From contig CM057157.1 in NCBI GenBank assembly GCA_029962745.1, forward strand, positions 29,951,277 to 30,015,276: a stretch of DNA of 64,000 nucleotides, given 5' to 3'. Of this stretch, positions 13,501 to 22,990 are shown in pieces. A program made the translations under genes and the position numbers. The notes beneath the pieces were generated by a model. That model was not told the DNA's origin. It did no database searches and saw only the letters and a program-made list of their open reading frames with translations. The stretch's first letter is position 1. Each line of letters opens with the position of its first letter. Origin of the DNA: Echinometra lucunter. Its lineage: Eukaryota > Echinodermata > Echinoidea > Camarodonta > Echinometridae.

Positions 13501-16500
13501 ACAGACAAAAATATACAACATAATTATTAACAATTTTTGGAATAAAAAAAAACGGTTCATGTTTATCTCATACAAGCAAGGAGTTGATTCATATCCTTTA
13601 ATAGATTACATGGTAATGACACGAATATCTATCTATTTTTTTATCTTTATCTTTCTCTCTCTCTCTCTCTCTCGTCCTCACACAAAATCGCCCACACACT
13701 CTCCATTTCTCTTTTCTTTCTTTATCTGTATCTTTCTCTCTCTCTTTCTCTCAGTCTTTATGTCTTCTCGTCTCCCTTCCCCTTATTTCTTTCTCTCCTT
13801 GTATTGATCTACTCCTCCTTAATTTGTTTTCTCTTCTTTCTAATGTGTCACTACGTGTTTCTCTTACCTTTTCTTTTGCACCCATCTCAGCAGCGATCAT
13901 AAGGGGCGTGGCCTGTCCTTTACCGCGTTGATTGACGTCAGCACCTTTCTCCAATAAGAGATTAATGGTCGTGACGTCACCGTTTAACACCGCGTAGATG
14001 AGCAGCGGTTGGCCATTGGAATCCTTCTGATTGATGTCAGCCCCACCCTCTATTAATTTATGCAGGTTGGTGTTGTTTGTAAGTCCTCCGTGACAGCACT
14101 CAAAGATGTCCTGATCAAGCTTTTTGAGTCAAATTTAAGAAAAATAGAGTATCAAGAGATTTACGAGTAATAAGCAAGTTCGTAGATACAATCTGACCAT
14201 GAGTAGATAAAGGTCATTTGGGACACAAATTTAAAACCGACTGACACGAACACCTTTTTTCATTAAGTTTCTATTGATCAAAATGTTAGGATTGCAGAAA
14301 CATTAAAACATGATTAAAACAATAAAAAAAAACAAAACAAGAATCAACACTTTTTAACATACAATCAAAGCAGAAACAGCATAAGGGCAATTCCACGGTA
14401 ACTGACGTTACCAGGATAGAGTACTAGTGGTATTGTTTATATTGTAGTTTTGTGAATGACACTTGCTTCGGCTTAGAATTACTATAGATAAATAAGTTAA
14501 CAATAGGGAAGAAACACATGGACAGTTTTGATCTCAAACTGCATTTCTTATCACACAACAAGCGAAAATATGTCGGTAACTGATGTTACGTAAAAAGACA
14601 TGGAAAATGATGGTGTCGAATCAAATTTCTATATCTCATGTCTCAGACTTGTAAGGATTATGCAATTCATTTTGACATTACACGTAGGTTCCTGGGAAGA
14701 GATGTGCAAAATAATGAGCCATTTGAATAATTTGTTTTAGTGCCATGAAAAATTTACTGAAGACATGTTGGTAACTGACGTTACGCTTAAATTCAACGTA
14801 GATTTTGCACATTTCCATTAGTGTTTCATTCATTAACTACCCAAAATCTGTTAAAGTAATCGATTAAAATTAATCAAATGAAAAAAGATCTGAGAAAAAT
14901 AACTAAATATGAAAATAAGAGGCATTTATAGCACTTTTCCCTGATCATAATCCCATATGTTTGTTTATGTTATTCTCCGTAAAAAGGTCGAATTTCATTT
15001 TTTTTTAAATCTTAAATGTTTATTTGTAACAAAAAGAAGACTCTGTAGTGATTTTCGATTTTTATTTGGAATTAGCAGGGCACAGTGCGACTTCAAATTT
15101 TGAGCTCTGTGTCCCATATGTTGTGGATTTGCCCATAATATAAATCAGTAGAGCTAAAATAATTTTGTATATATATATTAAGGAAAAACAGCCTCTAAGA
15201 ACGACATCTTTACATCAGAGGGCAATTCTCCATTTACGAAAATGAAATGCAAGTTTTCATTTTTTAAGCCAAATGATACTCAGTTTATTTACAAGCCATC
15301 AAATAAACTTTAAATCCTCGAAATGAGCGAAAACAATTCTTGAATGTAATGTTTGAAGATAAGGAAAAATATGAAATAAAATTGTCGTCCATTGTGCATT
15401 CCATGATACCCAGGTACTCAGGTGGGAGTATTATTTTCAAAAGGGGAAACAAAGGCTATTCATGAGGCACTTCTGTCACTTTGGGTGTGACTCTTCTGTG
15501 TGTAAAAAAGGGACCTCCCATATTTGAAATATCTGTGAATATTTGAGATCATGCGGTAAGTGAGCTACCGACGAACTGGCTTAATGATAAAACACCTGTG
15601 AGCTTCGTGACTAAGATATAGTCAAAGCAAACTGACAGATCATGAATAAAGTACACCGGCGTAAATCCACTTTGAGAAGGGGGGGGGGATGATCGACATT
15701 TTTGCCAATTTTTTTTTTCTGTCGAACTCACACTTAAGTATAAACACACGCCCTCACTCACCTGCACAGACCCCCTTACACACGTTTTAATTTTTATCAT
15801 GCGAGCGAGCCCAAAATTCCCACTTTTCTGGTTTGCAATTGCATTTTCAAACGAAAATTCTAAAATAGGATGAGCGAGCAAAGCGAGCGAGCCAAAAATA
15901 AGCACTTTTCTGGTTTTAAATCGCATTTTCAAATAGAAATTCTAAAATATGATGGTTGATATGACAGATTATTAAAAAATTTATTAACTGATTAATTCAA
16001 ATATCACTTCTTCCTTAAAAAGTGTGTGTGTGGGGTGGGTGGATATTTGTACGCGCCATCCTCCCCTCTCAAAAAAGTGGGGGGGGGGGGATATATCCCC
16101 CATCACCCCGGGATTTACGCCAATGATAAAGTAATCAAGATATTGTGAGCTTCATAAAAACTAATATAGTCACTTTGTGAGCTTTATAATTAAGATATTC
16201 AATGTTATTATTCCCAAACAAGGTTGTTTCATATCATTTTAATGAAAGAGGAAACATAAAATGACTAAACACATGGCAGACCGTGACGATACCATTTGAA
16301 ATTACGTTGATTGCTTTATCATGCTGAGATGACATGGGCGTCAATTGGGGGGCCAAGGGGATACATCTCCCCAAATTTTTAGGAGTAGGGAACACAGTAG
16401 GGTATGTCTCCCTACCCATCCGCCCCACCCCATTTTGCAGAAAAAAGACACATGAAAAAAAATTGTCAGAAAATTCTTGAGGTACGCCCCATTTTATCTT

Positions 16501-18522
16501 TTTTTTAAAATTTCATTTATATATTTTCATTAAAACACAAAGTAAAATACACATTATCGGAAGGGCCCGATAGAGAAGTAAAGCTTGAGAAGATGTGGCC
16601 TTATACAAAATATACAAACAAATAAGCAAGTCATATGTAAGTTATAAAAAAAGCTGAGGACCCTTTTTTTCGCTCGTATTTCAAGTTCTTTGAGAGTGTC
16701 CCGCCCCCAAATATACATGTAATGGATTGTTGCCCCTGTGAGAAGCTCTACCAAGAATATACTTTTTCTCTTCATAGCTATGCATCATTTACCATGTAAA
16801 CAAAAAAAATCTTATCATCTTCTTATTGTATCTTCAATCTACAATATTTATATCCATGGTAGAAATAGCTCAAGAGGAAAATGACATGAATAAATGAAAG
16901 AAAATTGGAAAGAGGGTATAAGATATGAACAACAACAGCAACTAAGACAAGTGAAAAGAAAGTTGATAATATTGAAGAGAAGAAATGCGGTGAATAATTT
17001 TCTGCCCTATTCCGAGCTGAAATCTAAAATCAACCATTCAACCTTACCGCAGCATCCACCAGTTCATCGGTATTGTGCTCCCCTCGAGTGTCGGCATCAC
17101 TACTTCTACCAGCTTCGCTCTTGCTATCTTCGAGCTTAACCAGCATAAGGTTTGGTGATCTTTCCTGCAAAAAGGACAAACAAACAAAGACTTACTTCAT
17201 TTTTCAATGGATGATAGTTTTCTAACCTTGCATTTGAAATGTAATCAATTGAATTGATTAATTAATTACTTTTTAATTTTTTTGATTGATTGATTGATTT
17301 ATTAACAAATAGAAGAATTTCCCCGAGGTAACAAGAAAAAAGGCGCAGATCCGATCCAGAGTTCATGAGAAGGACATAGTAATCAGTAAGTTTGAGTCTT
17401 TTAAAGAAGCAGAAATGGTTAACTCAACTAACTTGAGATTAACTTAAACTTAAGTTTCAATTCTGGCCCTAAAACAGAAAAAGTAGATCACAGTTTCAGT
17501 TACCACAAATAAATACATCATAATGTCGCTGACATTGGCAAGAAAATGACAACACTTACTATTCTTCCTCCCACCCCCCCCCCACACTCTTTTTTACTCT
17601 TCCCTTTTCCCCTTTTCTATTTTCTTACTTACTATAGACCACACCATATCTCATCATCCACACTCCATATCTCTCCTCCTCTCTCTCCCTCTTTTTCCCT
17701 TTTAATCAATTAGATGATACGCATACGCGTAACCTTCAGTTAATTGTTTTATCACAAGTCTGATCAAACTGTCATTTAATATGACAGCCATCACTTTGCT
17801 CAGGTGTTTGACTGCTTAGCAACTAATGAGCTTGCAAACGATATCATCCAAGCACTGAAGTGATGGGATAGGAGATTAACCTACGAAGGCTGTCAAAACC
17901 AGTCGATTTATTAATACCCGATTATACTGTTCATGATTTTGCATCAACTGTCAATATTTCTAACTGTAATAGAATTGGTTGTACTTTTTATATTAAGCGG
18001 AGGGCCAAAAGCACAAAAAGGGGGTTTCGTTCCACCATCTTTGCAAACTTAGTAGACCATGCTCATTTTCAAGCTAAAAGCATAACAAACAATATTCAAG
18101 AGGTCTAATTCAAAAAAATTGTTGCGAAAATCTCCAAATTCAAGATGGCGTCCAAAATGGCCTCCATTTTGACGGAATTCAAATTTTTCAAGATAAAATT
18201 TGATAGAAGCATCCAATTGCAACAAAATTGGTCTCCTATGAAAGAGAATTAAATTCCCTACTAAATGAAGCCATTGACATTTTTGTAACGAGAGCTCTTT
18301 TTTTTCTTTTCACACGAATTTGATAATTGAAGCAGCCTTACTTTTCATCCACACACCAAGATTTGAGTTTATTCTTTTGTTGTTGTTATGGTTTTGCTGT
18401 TTATTTATTTATTTATCTGTCTATTGAAATATATTTTTTCAGGATAACAAGATCAGTTAAAAACTGTTTTACATCATCGTCCTGAGATTTAAAAAAAAAT
18501 GACTATTAAAAGGAAATGAAAA

Positions 18523-18568
<46 letters not shown>

Positions 18569-19176
18569 AGTATAATGAAGATAACCATAAATAAAGTTGT
18601 CACACAATCATGACGGGTATAAAAAACATCGCAATAAAAATTCAAAAATTCTTTGAATTCGATTTTTTTATTCTTTGTTCTTTGTTCGTTTGTTTAAACT
18701 AATGTTTTGTTTACTTATTTTATAAGTCTAACAAATTCTATTGTATATTAAGAAAAATAACAATAACATCATTCTTTTTTGCTCACTTCATCTTCATTCG
18801 TTTTGCGGTTTTCTTTTTGTACCCCCACCTCCCTCTCTCTCTTTGCCCTCCCCCCCCCCCTCTCCCTATTTCTCTCTCTCTCTTTCACGCTCTCTCCCTC
18901 TCTCTCCTGTATGTATCTTTCATGTAGATTCAGAGAGTTATTTGTGGTTAGTCTCACTTACTTTCTCATTTCTCTTGGTGTGACATTCTGACGAACAGAA
19001 CACAATCTTCTGTTTGTCGTAGATGCTGTAGAAAGACGGTGGCTTTCCGCACTCACTACACCCTGCCCTCATGGTTTCCCCTTCGGCTGTTTCCGCTTCA
19101 CCTTCGGCTGGTTTCGTGGAGTCTTCGGTTTCACCTCCCTGTTCGGAGATATTCCGAACTTCCTCCTCTGTGTCAC
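1006..19176 (-). CDS. Zinc-finger plus ankyrin-repeat protein, 12 exons, 5' end missing
   Basis: Spliced model of 12 exons: 19176-18962, 17164-17048, 14110-13868, 12821-12735, 12118-12020, 9437-9333, 6282-6148, 5679-5551, 4967-4759, 4019-3924, 3651-3365, 1217-1006. Every join keeps frame (1934 nt, about 643 codons plus TAA). Visible residues 1-35 are acidic. Residues 39-64 form a Cys4 finger (CSEC then FCSSEC), closest to FCS/TRASH-type or a reduced MYND finger. Residues about 120-530 form roughly eleven ankyrin repeats (TALH, ALHWA, TALHHAA, ADVNQ motifs). An acidic linker and a basic tail (KKILAQKRRAEQ) follow. Ankyrin repeats normally bind proteins, so a scaffold role is inferred and the substrate is unknown. 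The first exon here starts in phase 1, so at least one upstream exon is missing. I do not recognise a named orthologue. Confidence 0.88.
1305..1605. mobile_element. G-tract MITE (GGGCGTCAA ends)
   Basis: Left GGGCGTCAACCGG followed by a run of about 16 G, right a long C run and then TTGACGCCCATG. The G/C runs give spurious Pro- and Gly-rich open frames. Confidence 0.55.
1645..1862 (+). repeat. CTT/CCT/CTA-rich polypyrimidine tract
   Basis: About 200 bases of almost pure pyrimidine on the plus strand with shifting triplet register. It yields long Leu, Phe, Ser, Arg or Glu frames that are not genes. CTATGCTGGTTTTCATCAAA recurs at both ends (1631, 1866), suggesting a local duplication with an expanded core. 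Confidence 0.85.
3365..3651 (-). CDS. Ankyrin gene, last repeat and acidic linker
   Basis: 287 nt, phase 2 in and phase 1 out, acceptor tattttcag and donor gtgaga. It encodes the last ankyrin repeat (GHSALYLSAKNS, LLDKGAEIDV) followed by an acidic Ser-rich linker (EPEEEKEEETGDDDKSS). Confidence 0.9.
3924..4019 (-). CDS. Ankyrin gene exon
   Basis: 96 nt, phase 2 to phase 2, acceptor ctttacttttccag and donor gtgaaa. It encodes SGLHYAAEHGYLDILSALLE and a short Lys/Glu-rich insert before the next repeat. Confidence 0.88.
4213..4545 (+). repeat. ATC and CTT microsatellites
   Basis: An ATC array, then about 24 CTT units (4249-4320), then a longer mixed ATC array. It lies in an ankyrin-gene intron. 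Confidence 0.9.
4759..4967 (-). CDS. Ankyrin gene exon
   Basis: 209 nt, phase 0 in and phase 2 out, acceptor tcattatgacag and donor gtaagc. It encodes GWTALHHAAKRGDEDICILL and a second repeat with ETPLIVAVKNKQVGVVKVLM. Confidence 0.9.
5113..5222. mobile_element. Short G-tract MITE
   Basis: GGGGCGTTTTATA at the left, then GGGGGGGCATG, an 18-base C run, and CTTAACGCCAATG at the right. It resembles the other G-tract elements in this window. Confidence 0.4.
5551..5679 (-). CDS. Ankyrin gene exon
   Basis: 43 codons, phase 0 to 0, acceptor tttatttctag and donor gtattg. The same weak donor word as in the 12735 exon is used. It encodes a repeat with GLTALIYAAACRKKDMLQIM. Confidence 0.85.
6148..6282 (-). 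CDS. Ankyrin gene exon
   Basis: 45 codons, phase 0 to 0, acceptor ctttactgcag and donor gtaatg. It encodes VVTSLLERDCTKVIDEPDR and then GVRPIHYGIQSNRSDIATML, an ankyrin repeat in which PIHY replaces the usual TALH. Confidence 0.88.
6790..6911 (+). repeat. CTT microsatellite
   Basis: About 40 CTT units with two interruptions, intronic. Confidence 0.92.
7282..7445. repeat. 164-bp long hairpin with 40-bp perfect arms
   Basis: The left arm starts ACAAATATACTTTGCCTTGA and is the exact inverse of the right arm for 40 bases; pairing continues with gaps to a GC-rich loop near 7365. It lies in an ankyrin-gene intron. It is probably the end of a longer element, since TTTGGATCA at 7452 recurs inverted near 7935. 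Confidence 0.75.
8183..8668. mobile_element. TTAA-flanked MITE, family AGGCATTGGC, copy 1
   Basis: TTAA on both sides (8179-8182, 8669-8672). Ends AGGCATTGGCTAAC and its inverse GTTAACCAATGCCT. Homologous to 43646-44122 in the opposite orientation. TTAA targets are typical of piggyBac and Kolobok transposons. Confidence 0.8.
8716..8754. repeat. Short GC-rich hairpin
   Basis: Arms TGGCCACCGGAGTGG and CCACTCTGGTGGCCA (one mismatch) around a 9-base loop. It is the first of four consecutive hairpins in an intron of the ankyrin gene. Confidence 0.7.
8757..8893. mobile_element. MITE-like hairpin
   Basis: CCCTTTATTACAGAGTTTG at the left and CAAACTCTGTAATCAAGGG at the right, with further pairing inside (AACATGG / CCATGTT). 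Confidence 0.65.
8907..9094. mobile_element. Tandem hairpin unit B (188 bp)
   Basis: 29-bp arms starting TAGAGTCCCTTTATAGACAG, 27 of 29 paired with the right arm. The core has two copies of ATTTGAACGCCATTTTGTTT-like sequence. It is the same length as unit C, and the unit period is 196 bp. Confidence 0.75.
9103..9290. mobile_element. Tandem hairpin unit C (188 bp)
   Basis: 29-bp arms starting TAGAGTACCTACATAAAGAG, perfectly paired with the right arm. The core aligns with unit B, including both ACGCCATTTTGTTTCC words. The stem differs from unit B at several positions on both arms. It ends 43 bases from the donor of the 9333 exon. Confidence 0.75.
9333..9437 (-). CDS. Ankyrin gene, single-repeat exon
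   Basis: 35 codons, phase 0 to 0, acceptor gttcattcggaaac side ending in cag and donor gtgagttat. It encodes LVEFLLEQKADLCAMDN and RSALHWAVIQGM, a textbook ankyrin repeat. The intron downstream begins 43 bases before a cluster of hairpin elements (8716-9290). Confidence 0.9.
9440..10640 (+). repeat. About 110-bp direct repeat flanking the 9603 element
   Basis: Blocks with TTTCAGGGCAATTCA, a GTTTCATA..TTTTACAAA stretch and CGGAAACAGAAAAG occur at about 9440-9575, 10455-10545 and 10575-10640. The 9603-10449 element is inserted into this array. Confidence 0.6.
9603..10449. mobile_element. TIR element filled with a tandem repeat carrying TGACCT words
   Basis: 13-bp perfect TIR TGTCTCGCCCACC / GGTGGGCGAGACA. 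Inside are about five diverged tandem units of roughly 150-180 bp with AGTCTTGCAGGTAAACTTTA, CATTTGACCTCAAATGACCT and CACCATGTGACCTCC blocks, then a GGAC repeat near the right end (10377-10401). The word TGACCTTTGACCT is intact at 9877 and 10226. Confidence 0.75.
11203..11571. mobile_element. Foldback element copy 1 (TATGGTGGCC ends)
   Basis: Ends TATGGTGGCCCTGAAGTACG (left) and the near-perfect inverse (right). A 6-bp target duplication GATTTC lies at 11197-11202 and 11572-11577. The core is built from roughly 30-bp modules around GTCGTGAAATTCACGACCCG in both orientations, so open frames appear on both strands with the same translated words. These frames are by-products, not genes. Confidence 0.85.
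11767..11843 (+). repeat. ATC then CTT microsatellite
   Basis: A short ATC array followed by about 18 CTT units, 178 bases from the exon at 12020. Confidence 0.9.
12020..12118 (-). CDS. Ankyrin gene, single-repeat exon
   Basis: Exactly 33 codons, one ankyrin period, phase 0 to 0, acceptor cctatcatctag and donor gtgagt. It encodes CAELLIEKNQELLQARDN and then QQTILHQAAGE, the second helix of one repeat and the start of the next. Confidence 0.88.
12627..12700 (-). mobile_element. SINE fragment
   Basis: TTGTTTACCCAATGGTAGCC followed by TCTTCAGTACT and GTTCTCCCAGAGGGCCCT matches the central block of the SINE at 30474. It lies just downstream of the short ankyrin exon 12821-12735. Confidence 0.6.
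12735..12821 (-). CDS. Ankyrin gene, short exon with atypical donor
   Basis: 29 codons (VSFLLSKDADTMLKDDDGK, TALHRTERNR). The donor is gtattg, which is weak, but ending here keeps phase 0 and makes the ankyrin TxLH motifs of this and the next exon 34 residues apart, as expected. Reading through instead gives non-ankyrin sequence that ends in a SINE remnant. Confidence 0.78.
12985..13170 (+). pseudogene. LINE reverse transcriptase C-terminal remnant
   Basis: One frame gives SVAVFKVLLKTHLFRKLL, the FK..LKTHLF signature at the end of many non-LTR reverse transcriptases, after a frame change from GDSCLQLRLHC. It is badly decayed. Confidence 0.55.
13400..13805 (+). repeat. ATT microsatellite and CT-rich tract
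   Basis: An ATT array near 13413-13450 and a CTCTCT-rich stretch at 13650-13800 just downstream of the 13868 exon. Confidence 0.8.
13868..14110 (-). CDS. Ankyrin gene, first ankyrin exon
   Basis: 81 codons, phase 0 to 0, acceptor tgatcag and donor gtaaga. It holds about two and a half ankyrin repeats with clear GADINQKDSNGQPLLIYAV, GADVNQ and ATPLMIAAEMG motifs. The upstream pyrimidine tract is weak, but the frame and the repeat register support the border. Confidence 0.88.
14385..15134. mobile_element. GGGC-ended element with three 16-bp palindromes
   Basis: TIR GGGCAATTCCAC with right end GTGGATTTGCCC (11 of 12 match), 4-bp duplication ATAA at 14381-14384 and 15135-15138. The palindromic word GGTAACTGACGTTACC occurs at 14397, 14575 and 14770 (the last two with one or two changes). 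No coding content. Confidence 0.75.
15654..16125. mobile_element. G-tract MITE, GGCGTAAATCC family, copy 1
   Basis: CACCGGCGTAAATCC at the left and GGGATTTACGCCAATG at the right, with G runs just inside both ends and a body containing GCGAGCGAGCC. Same family as 50430-50756. Confidence 0.7.
16333..16740. mobile_element. G-tract MITE, CATGGGCGTCAAT family, copy 1
   Basis: CATGGGCGTCAATTGGGGGG at the left; the right end GGATTGTTGCCCCTGTG is a diverged inverse. ATCTCCCCAAATTTTTAGG matches copy 2 at 40869. Confidence 0.5.
17048..17164 (-). CDS. Ankyrin gene, linker exon
   Basis: Exactly 39 codons, phase 0 on both sides, with acceptor ctttttgcag and donor gtaagg. It encodes a polar, probably disordered linker (ERSPNLMLVKLEDSKSEAGR at its start) between the zinc finger and the ankyrin repeats. 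Confidence 0.8.
18528..18564. repeat. AT microsatellite
   Basis: About 18 AT dinucleotides, perfect. Confidence 0.92.
18820..18910 (+). repeat. CT-rich tract after the zinc-finger exon
   Basis: Pyrimidine-rich with a C run of 10 at about 18850; on the minus strand it is purine-rich and lies about 50 bases into the intron. Confidence 0.7.
18962..19176 (-). CDS. Ankyrin gene, zinc-finger exon
   Basis: Acceptor ttttacattag precedes base 19176 and donor gtaagtgag follows 18962. It encodes an acidic, Glu/Thr-rich stretch and then CSECGKPPSFYSIYD with FCSSECHTKR, a four-cysteine zinc finger with C-x2-C and C-x3-C pairs. It lacks the extra Cys/His ligands of a full MYND finger. Entry phase is 1 and exit phase 0. 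Confidence 0.85.
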
Positions 19177-20539
19177 CTAATGTAAAAGAAATCAGGGGGT
19201 AAAAAATCAAAAGGCTGTAACATTATTTCAAAAAGTGCACTATCAGCTTTTCACACACATCACAAAACGTCATGTTCTTGCCATCTGAAAATAATGATTT
19301 AGGGCCTATGATCATTAATCAAATGAAGAATTTCATACTCTACATCACGATATTCTTAAAAGAGAAACTTTAGAAAAGCAGCATAATGTATATAGACGAA
19401 ATGACTCAAAACTTAGAAATTCATGGATAAGACGTTGAATGCCCCGTTCTGTTTGTAGAAACACAATGGACACAGAGATTGAAAAAAAAAAGTATTTCTA
19501 AAAAATAAACATCCACAATGAGGCGAATGGACTAGAGGACCTCTATCCAGTGCATTACTTCCCCTGATAATCAAATATATATGCCCCATGCACAGTGAAG
19601 TTTTTTTTTTTTTTTTTTTTAAACCAAACAGGCATTTTCCTTGGAAAAGCTTACTATGACGTGACAAGGCAAATACTCAAGCGGAAAAAATACAGATGGA
19701 ACGAAATGACTCAGAATATTTCATCACCACCGGAGAAAAGAAAAGGAGCAGGCGAATAGCTATTAAGCTTTAAAACAAAAAAATTTAAAAAAAATTTAAA
19801 AAAGCTAAAAAATGTTTTTCTCAAGCATCTCAGGAAGGGCGCTTTTGTTGGTTTTGTAAAACACGATGGAGAGGATATATCCAGTTGATGTAGAAGCAAA
19901 CTGTTTGGCAGTGTTATGGTTAAAAACAGAATTCATTTTATTTCACAAAGTATTATGCCAGGTCTACCTGTAACATACTCACTTTTCTCGCCAAGAATCA
20001 ACCAACGAGCAGCTAATACTTTTCATACACTCTGTTCGACGTGACGTACTTTTATGCAGTTACACTAGTCGACTGGTACATTTCAGTCTCCAAATCATAA
20101 CTCCCAAACGATTTAGCAGAGATCACTTTGAAGTTATAAGTTCGTGGTACTAATTATAGTTGAGTGACTGGACGACCAATCGTACTCATTCTTTGGTATA
20201 AAATAATGCAGAAATATGATGAATCCTTTACAAAATTTAAAAAGAAAAAAATTCAGGTATCGCTGTGCATATAGTGAAAAGCTGATTCCTTCTGTCATTG
20301 TCTGCTGAGGAAATATAATCTACATGACATCCTATCAATAAACCACGATGTTCGTTCATCGCAAGCTGGGGAAGTAATGCGCGCCGAAATGAATTGATGA
20401 GATCTTTTAGAACATGAATTTGATGTAAATAATTCATGCTTAGATGTATAAGATGATGATAGCTTGCACTGTGGAGCAGAAAATTGCAAATAATTACTGA
20501 ACTTGTCGTTGTTCGATGTACTGAAATGAAAGGGGGGCA

Positions 20540-20770
20540 GTGAGATCTTTGAAGGGGATATGACGGGGCGACAGAGATGAGGGGCAAAATGGGTGGGGGA
20601 GGATAGAGAAAGAGAGAGAGAACGAAAGAGAGAGAGAACGAAAGAGAGAGAGAGCTAAATTGAGCCAAATGAGACTGTCAGAGGGGAAAGGAGAGGCAGA
20701 AAGAGGGAGAGAGAGAAAGAAAGAGACAGGCAGACAGGCAGACAGACAAACGCATGGGGGTCAAATGGGG
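20540..20770 (+). repeat. GA-rich tract
   Basis: Repeated GAGAGAGA, a GAACGAAAGAGA duplication and CAGACAGGCAGACA stretch. No coding pattern on either strand. Confidence 0.75.
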
Positions 20771-21424
20771 AGGGGGGACAGGGGGTTAGGGGAAGCAATA
20801 GGGTATATGCCCCCAAATAAAAAAATGTTAAGCTGAGTACCCTCTTTTCGCTTGTCGGCAATTTTTTTCCAATTTCATGCAGCCCCACTTTAAAATTTTA
20901 AACTGTGGACCTTTTTTATTTTCATAGTGTCCCCTCCCCCAACAAAAATGTGTATAACAGGACGGACGTCCCTCGTTAGATGGAAAGGGAGATCCAGAGA
21001 CTGAAATGAACAAACTAGATGGGAGACACAGTTAACAAAAACATTTCATCGCTGCCCTAGCTTATCAAGGTTAAACCTTTTATTCACTAGCAATTGACAC
21101 TTAGGTGAATTACAGGTGTATTCAACAAGAACGGAGAAGAAAAATGCTTTGAAGTCGAGTGTCGATTGACTTGATCATATTTCAGAAAAGTAAAATCTTC
21201 ATTACAAATAATTTCACGAGACAAGAGAAGTAAAAGTAACTTGACCCCGTCCACCTTTTACAGACGGAAAACGTATCGGAAATTGGGAATCTACTGTGCT
21301 GAAATTTAGACATGTTAGGCAAAGCTAATAAAGCAATAGGTGGCCACCAGACCATTTTATTAGGAAACACACATATACTCATTAGTATTGATATGCCTAC
21401 AGCACGATAATCCGTCATTGTACG

Positions 21425-21500
21425 ATCATAGAGCAATGTAACTTTAGATAAAATGCCTTGCTCAAGGACATAAGTGCCGTGCCGGGGATCCAACTCGCGA
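21425..21500 (-). repeat. Possible SINE 3' part
   Basis: The minus strand contains GGCACTTATGTCCTTGAGCA and AGGCATTTTATC, a wording common at SINE ends in aquatic animals. It is only a fragment. Confidence 0.35.
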
Positions 21501-21893
21501 TCCTCGTGTGATCCCAAACCCCTCCCCTCCCCTCCAATCCCTCTCATGGTGTTTCCATCCGTTTTCTTGCAGATATTCAAGGGATTTTGTGCTCTATATG
21601 ATATACTCTGAGTTTTTTATATTAAAATCACCACATGAAGGGGGACGGATCTTTCTCCTGTGTCCACTGAGGGTGTAACCATTGTATCGGTTTTATTTCA
21701 AAATTGGGAAAGTTTCTGCATCAAAACAAACCCTGGCAGAATTCAGAACTACTCTAGAGGAAAAACATGCTCCCCGCCCCCACTGCAAGCGTCTTGAACG
21801 ACTTGGATAGCCCTTATGTTCGTCGCCATACTTGCGCCGCCCCGCCCCCGCCCGCCCACCTTACATACATTCTAAAGTAAAATATGTTTTAAC

Positions 21894-22304
21894 TATGGTG
21901 GCCCTGAAGTACGCTCGACAACAGGTCATGTGCGACGTGAATTTCGCATCCCAGGTCCTGAACTTCGCATCCGAGGTCATGAAATTCTTGACCCGTGGCG
22001 CAAACTTTGCATCCCAAGTCGTGAAATTCACGACCCGCGATGCGAAATTAATGACCCATGGTGCAAACTTTGCATCCCAAGTCGTGAAATTCACGACCCG
22101 CGGTGCGAAATTCAGGACTGGGATGCAAAGTTCGCGCCACTGGTCCTGAATTTCGCATCGCGGGTCGTGAATTTCACGACTTGGGATGCAAAGTTTGCGC
22201 CACGGGTCATGAATTTCATGACCTCGGATGCGAAGTTCAGGACCTGGGATGCGAAATTCACGTCGCACATGACCTGTTGTCGAGCGTACTTCAGGGCCAC
22301 CATA
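21894..22304. mobile_element. Foldback element copy 2
   Basis: Same ends as copy 1, with a 6-bp target duplication TTTAAC at 21888-21893 and 22305-22310. The core modules are those of copy 1 but one more module is present (411 against 369 bp). Confidence 0.87.
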
Positions 22305-22937
22305 TTTAACGGCGCGGCGCCCGTGAATAGAGCGACTAACTACTGTAGTAATTCAATTTGAAACCTATAACGGTTAATGTCACTACATCTGAAAACTAAT
22401 TTTCCCATGAATAGCTGGAAAAGATCATGTTAGAATGCGCTCATGTCGATATCTTCCTGATCAAGAAGTAAAATTGTGCACCTTGTGTAAAATGAATGAT
22501 CCAGGTGACGAGTTTCATTTTCTTTTTAAAAATGTCCGTTTTTTGAAACAGATCGGAAAGATCTGATTAATTCCTTTTATGCTCGTCGACCGAATGTTTT
22601 GAAAATGAAGCAGCTTTTTAATTCTAGAAACAAAAATGTATTTAAGAAATTATCACGATTCTGTCAAATCATAATGTCCAGATTTTGATGTCTTCACACT
22701 ATTTTCCTTTTACATTGTATACATATTTTGAAAGATACTACTGCCACTGTTTGCCATTAAGTACCTATTTAACTATTATTTAGTAATAGTATTTGATCAT
22801 TAGTTAGTTAATTGAAGTTGTTTGCCTTATGAAGTTCATGATTTGTAAATAGTATATATATGCTTTCTGTGTTATCTTTATATCTTACTTGTTTGTTATT
22901 CTTCCATGCCCCCTGGCGGGGCCGTTCAAGAATAAAA

Positions 22938-22990
22938 TTCATTGTCATTGTCATTGTCATTGTCATTGTCATTGTCATTGTCATTGTCAT
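22938..22990 (+). repeat. Hexanucleotide TGTCAT microsatellite
   Basis: About nine TGTCAT units following AAGAATAAAATTCAT. The preceding GCCCCCTGGCGGGGCCGTTC and the microsatellite tail resemble the 3' end of a retroelement. Confidence 0.85.

Larger units (their letters stand above)
19177..21890. other. No supported exon (upstream of the ankyrin model)
   Basis: AT-rich with a T run of 20 (19601-19620) and GA-rich tracts. The missing 5' exon or exons of the ankyrin gene should lie here or farther right. A minus-strand donor-like AAAA|gtgagt at 19982 would give an in-frame join (LAARWLILGEK before the zinc-finger exon), but it has no convincing acceptor or start. Confidence 0.4.

Noticed and set aside
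14385..15134. CRISPR-like array (regularly spaced palindromic repeats)
   Set aside because: Only three degenerate repeats at about 180-base spacing, in eukaryotic DNA, bounded by transposon ends. The same applies to 29922-30468.
19982..20030. Possible upstream ankyrin-gene exon ending at a gtgagt donor
   Set aside because: The phase fits, but there is no polypyrimidine tract or clear AG before a nearby in-frame stop, and the encoded piece is too short to recognise.
20237..20668. Minus-strand 143-residue frame
   Set aside because: Its start lies in a GA repeat (Ser/Leu-rich translation) and the rest shows no known domain.
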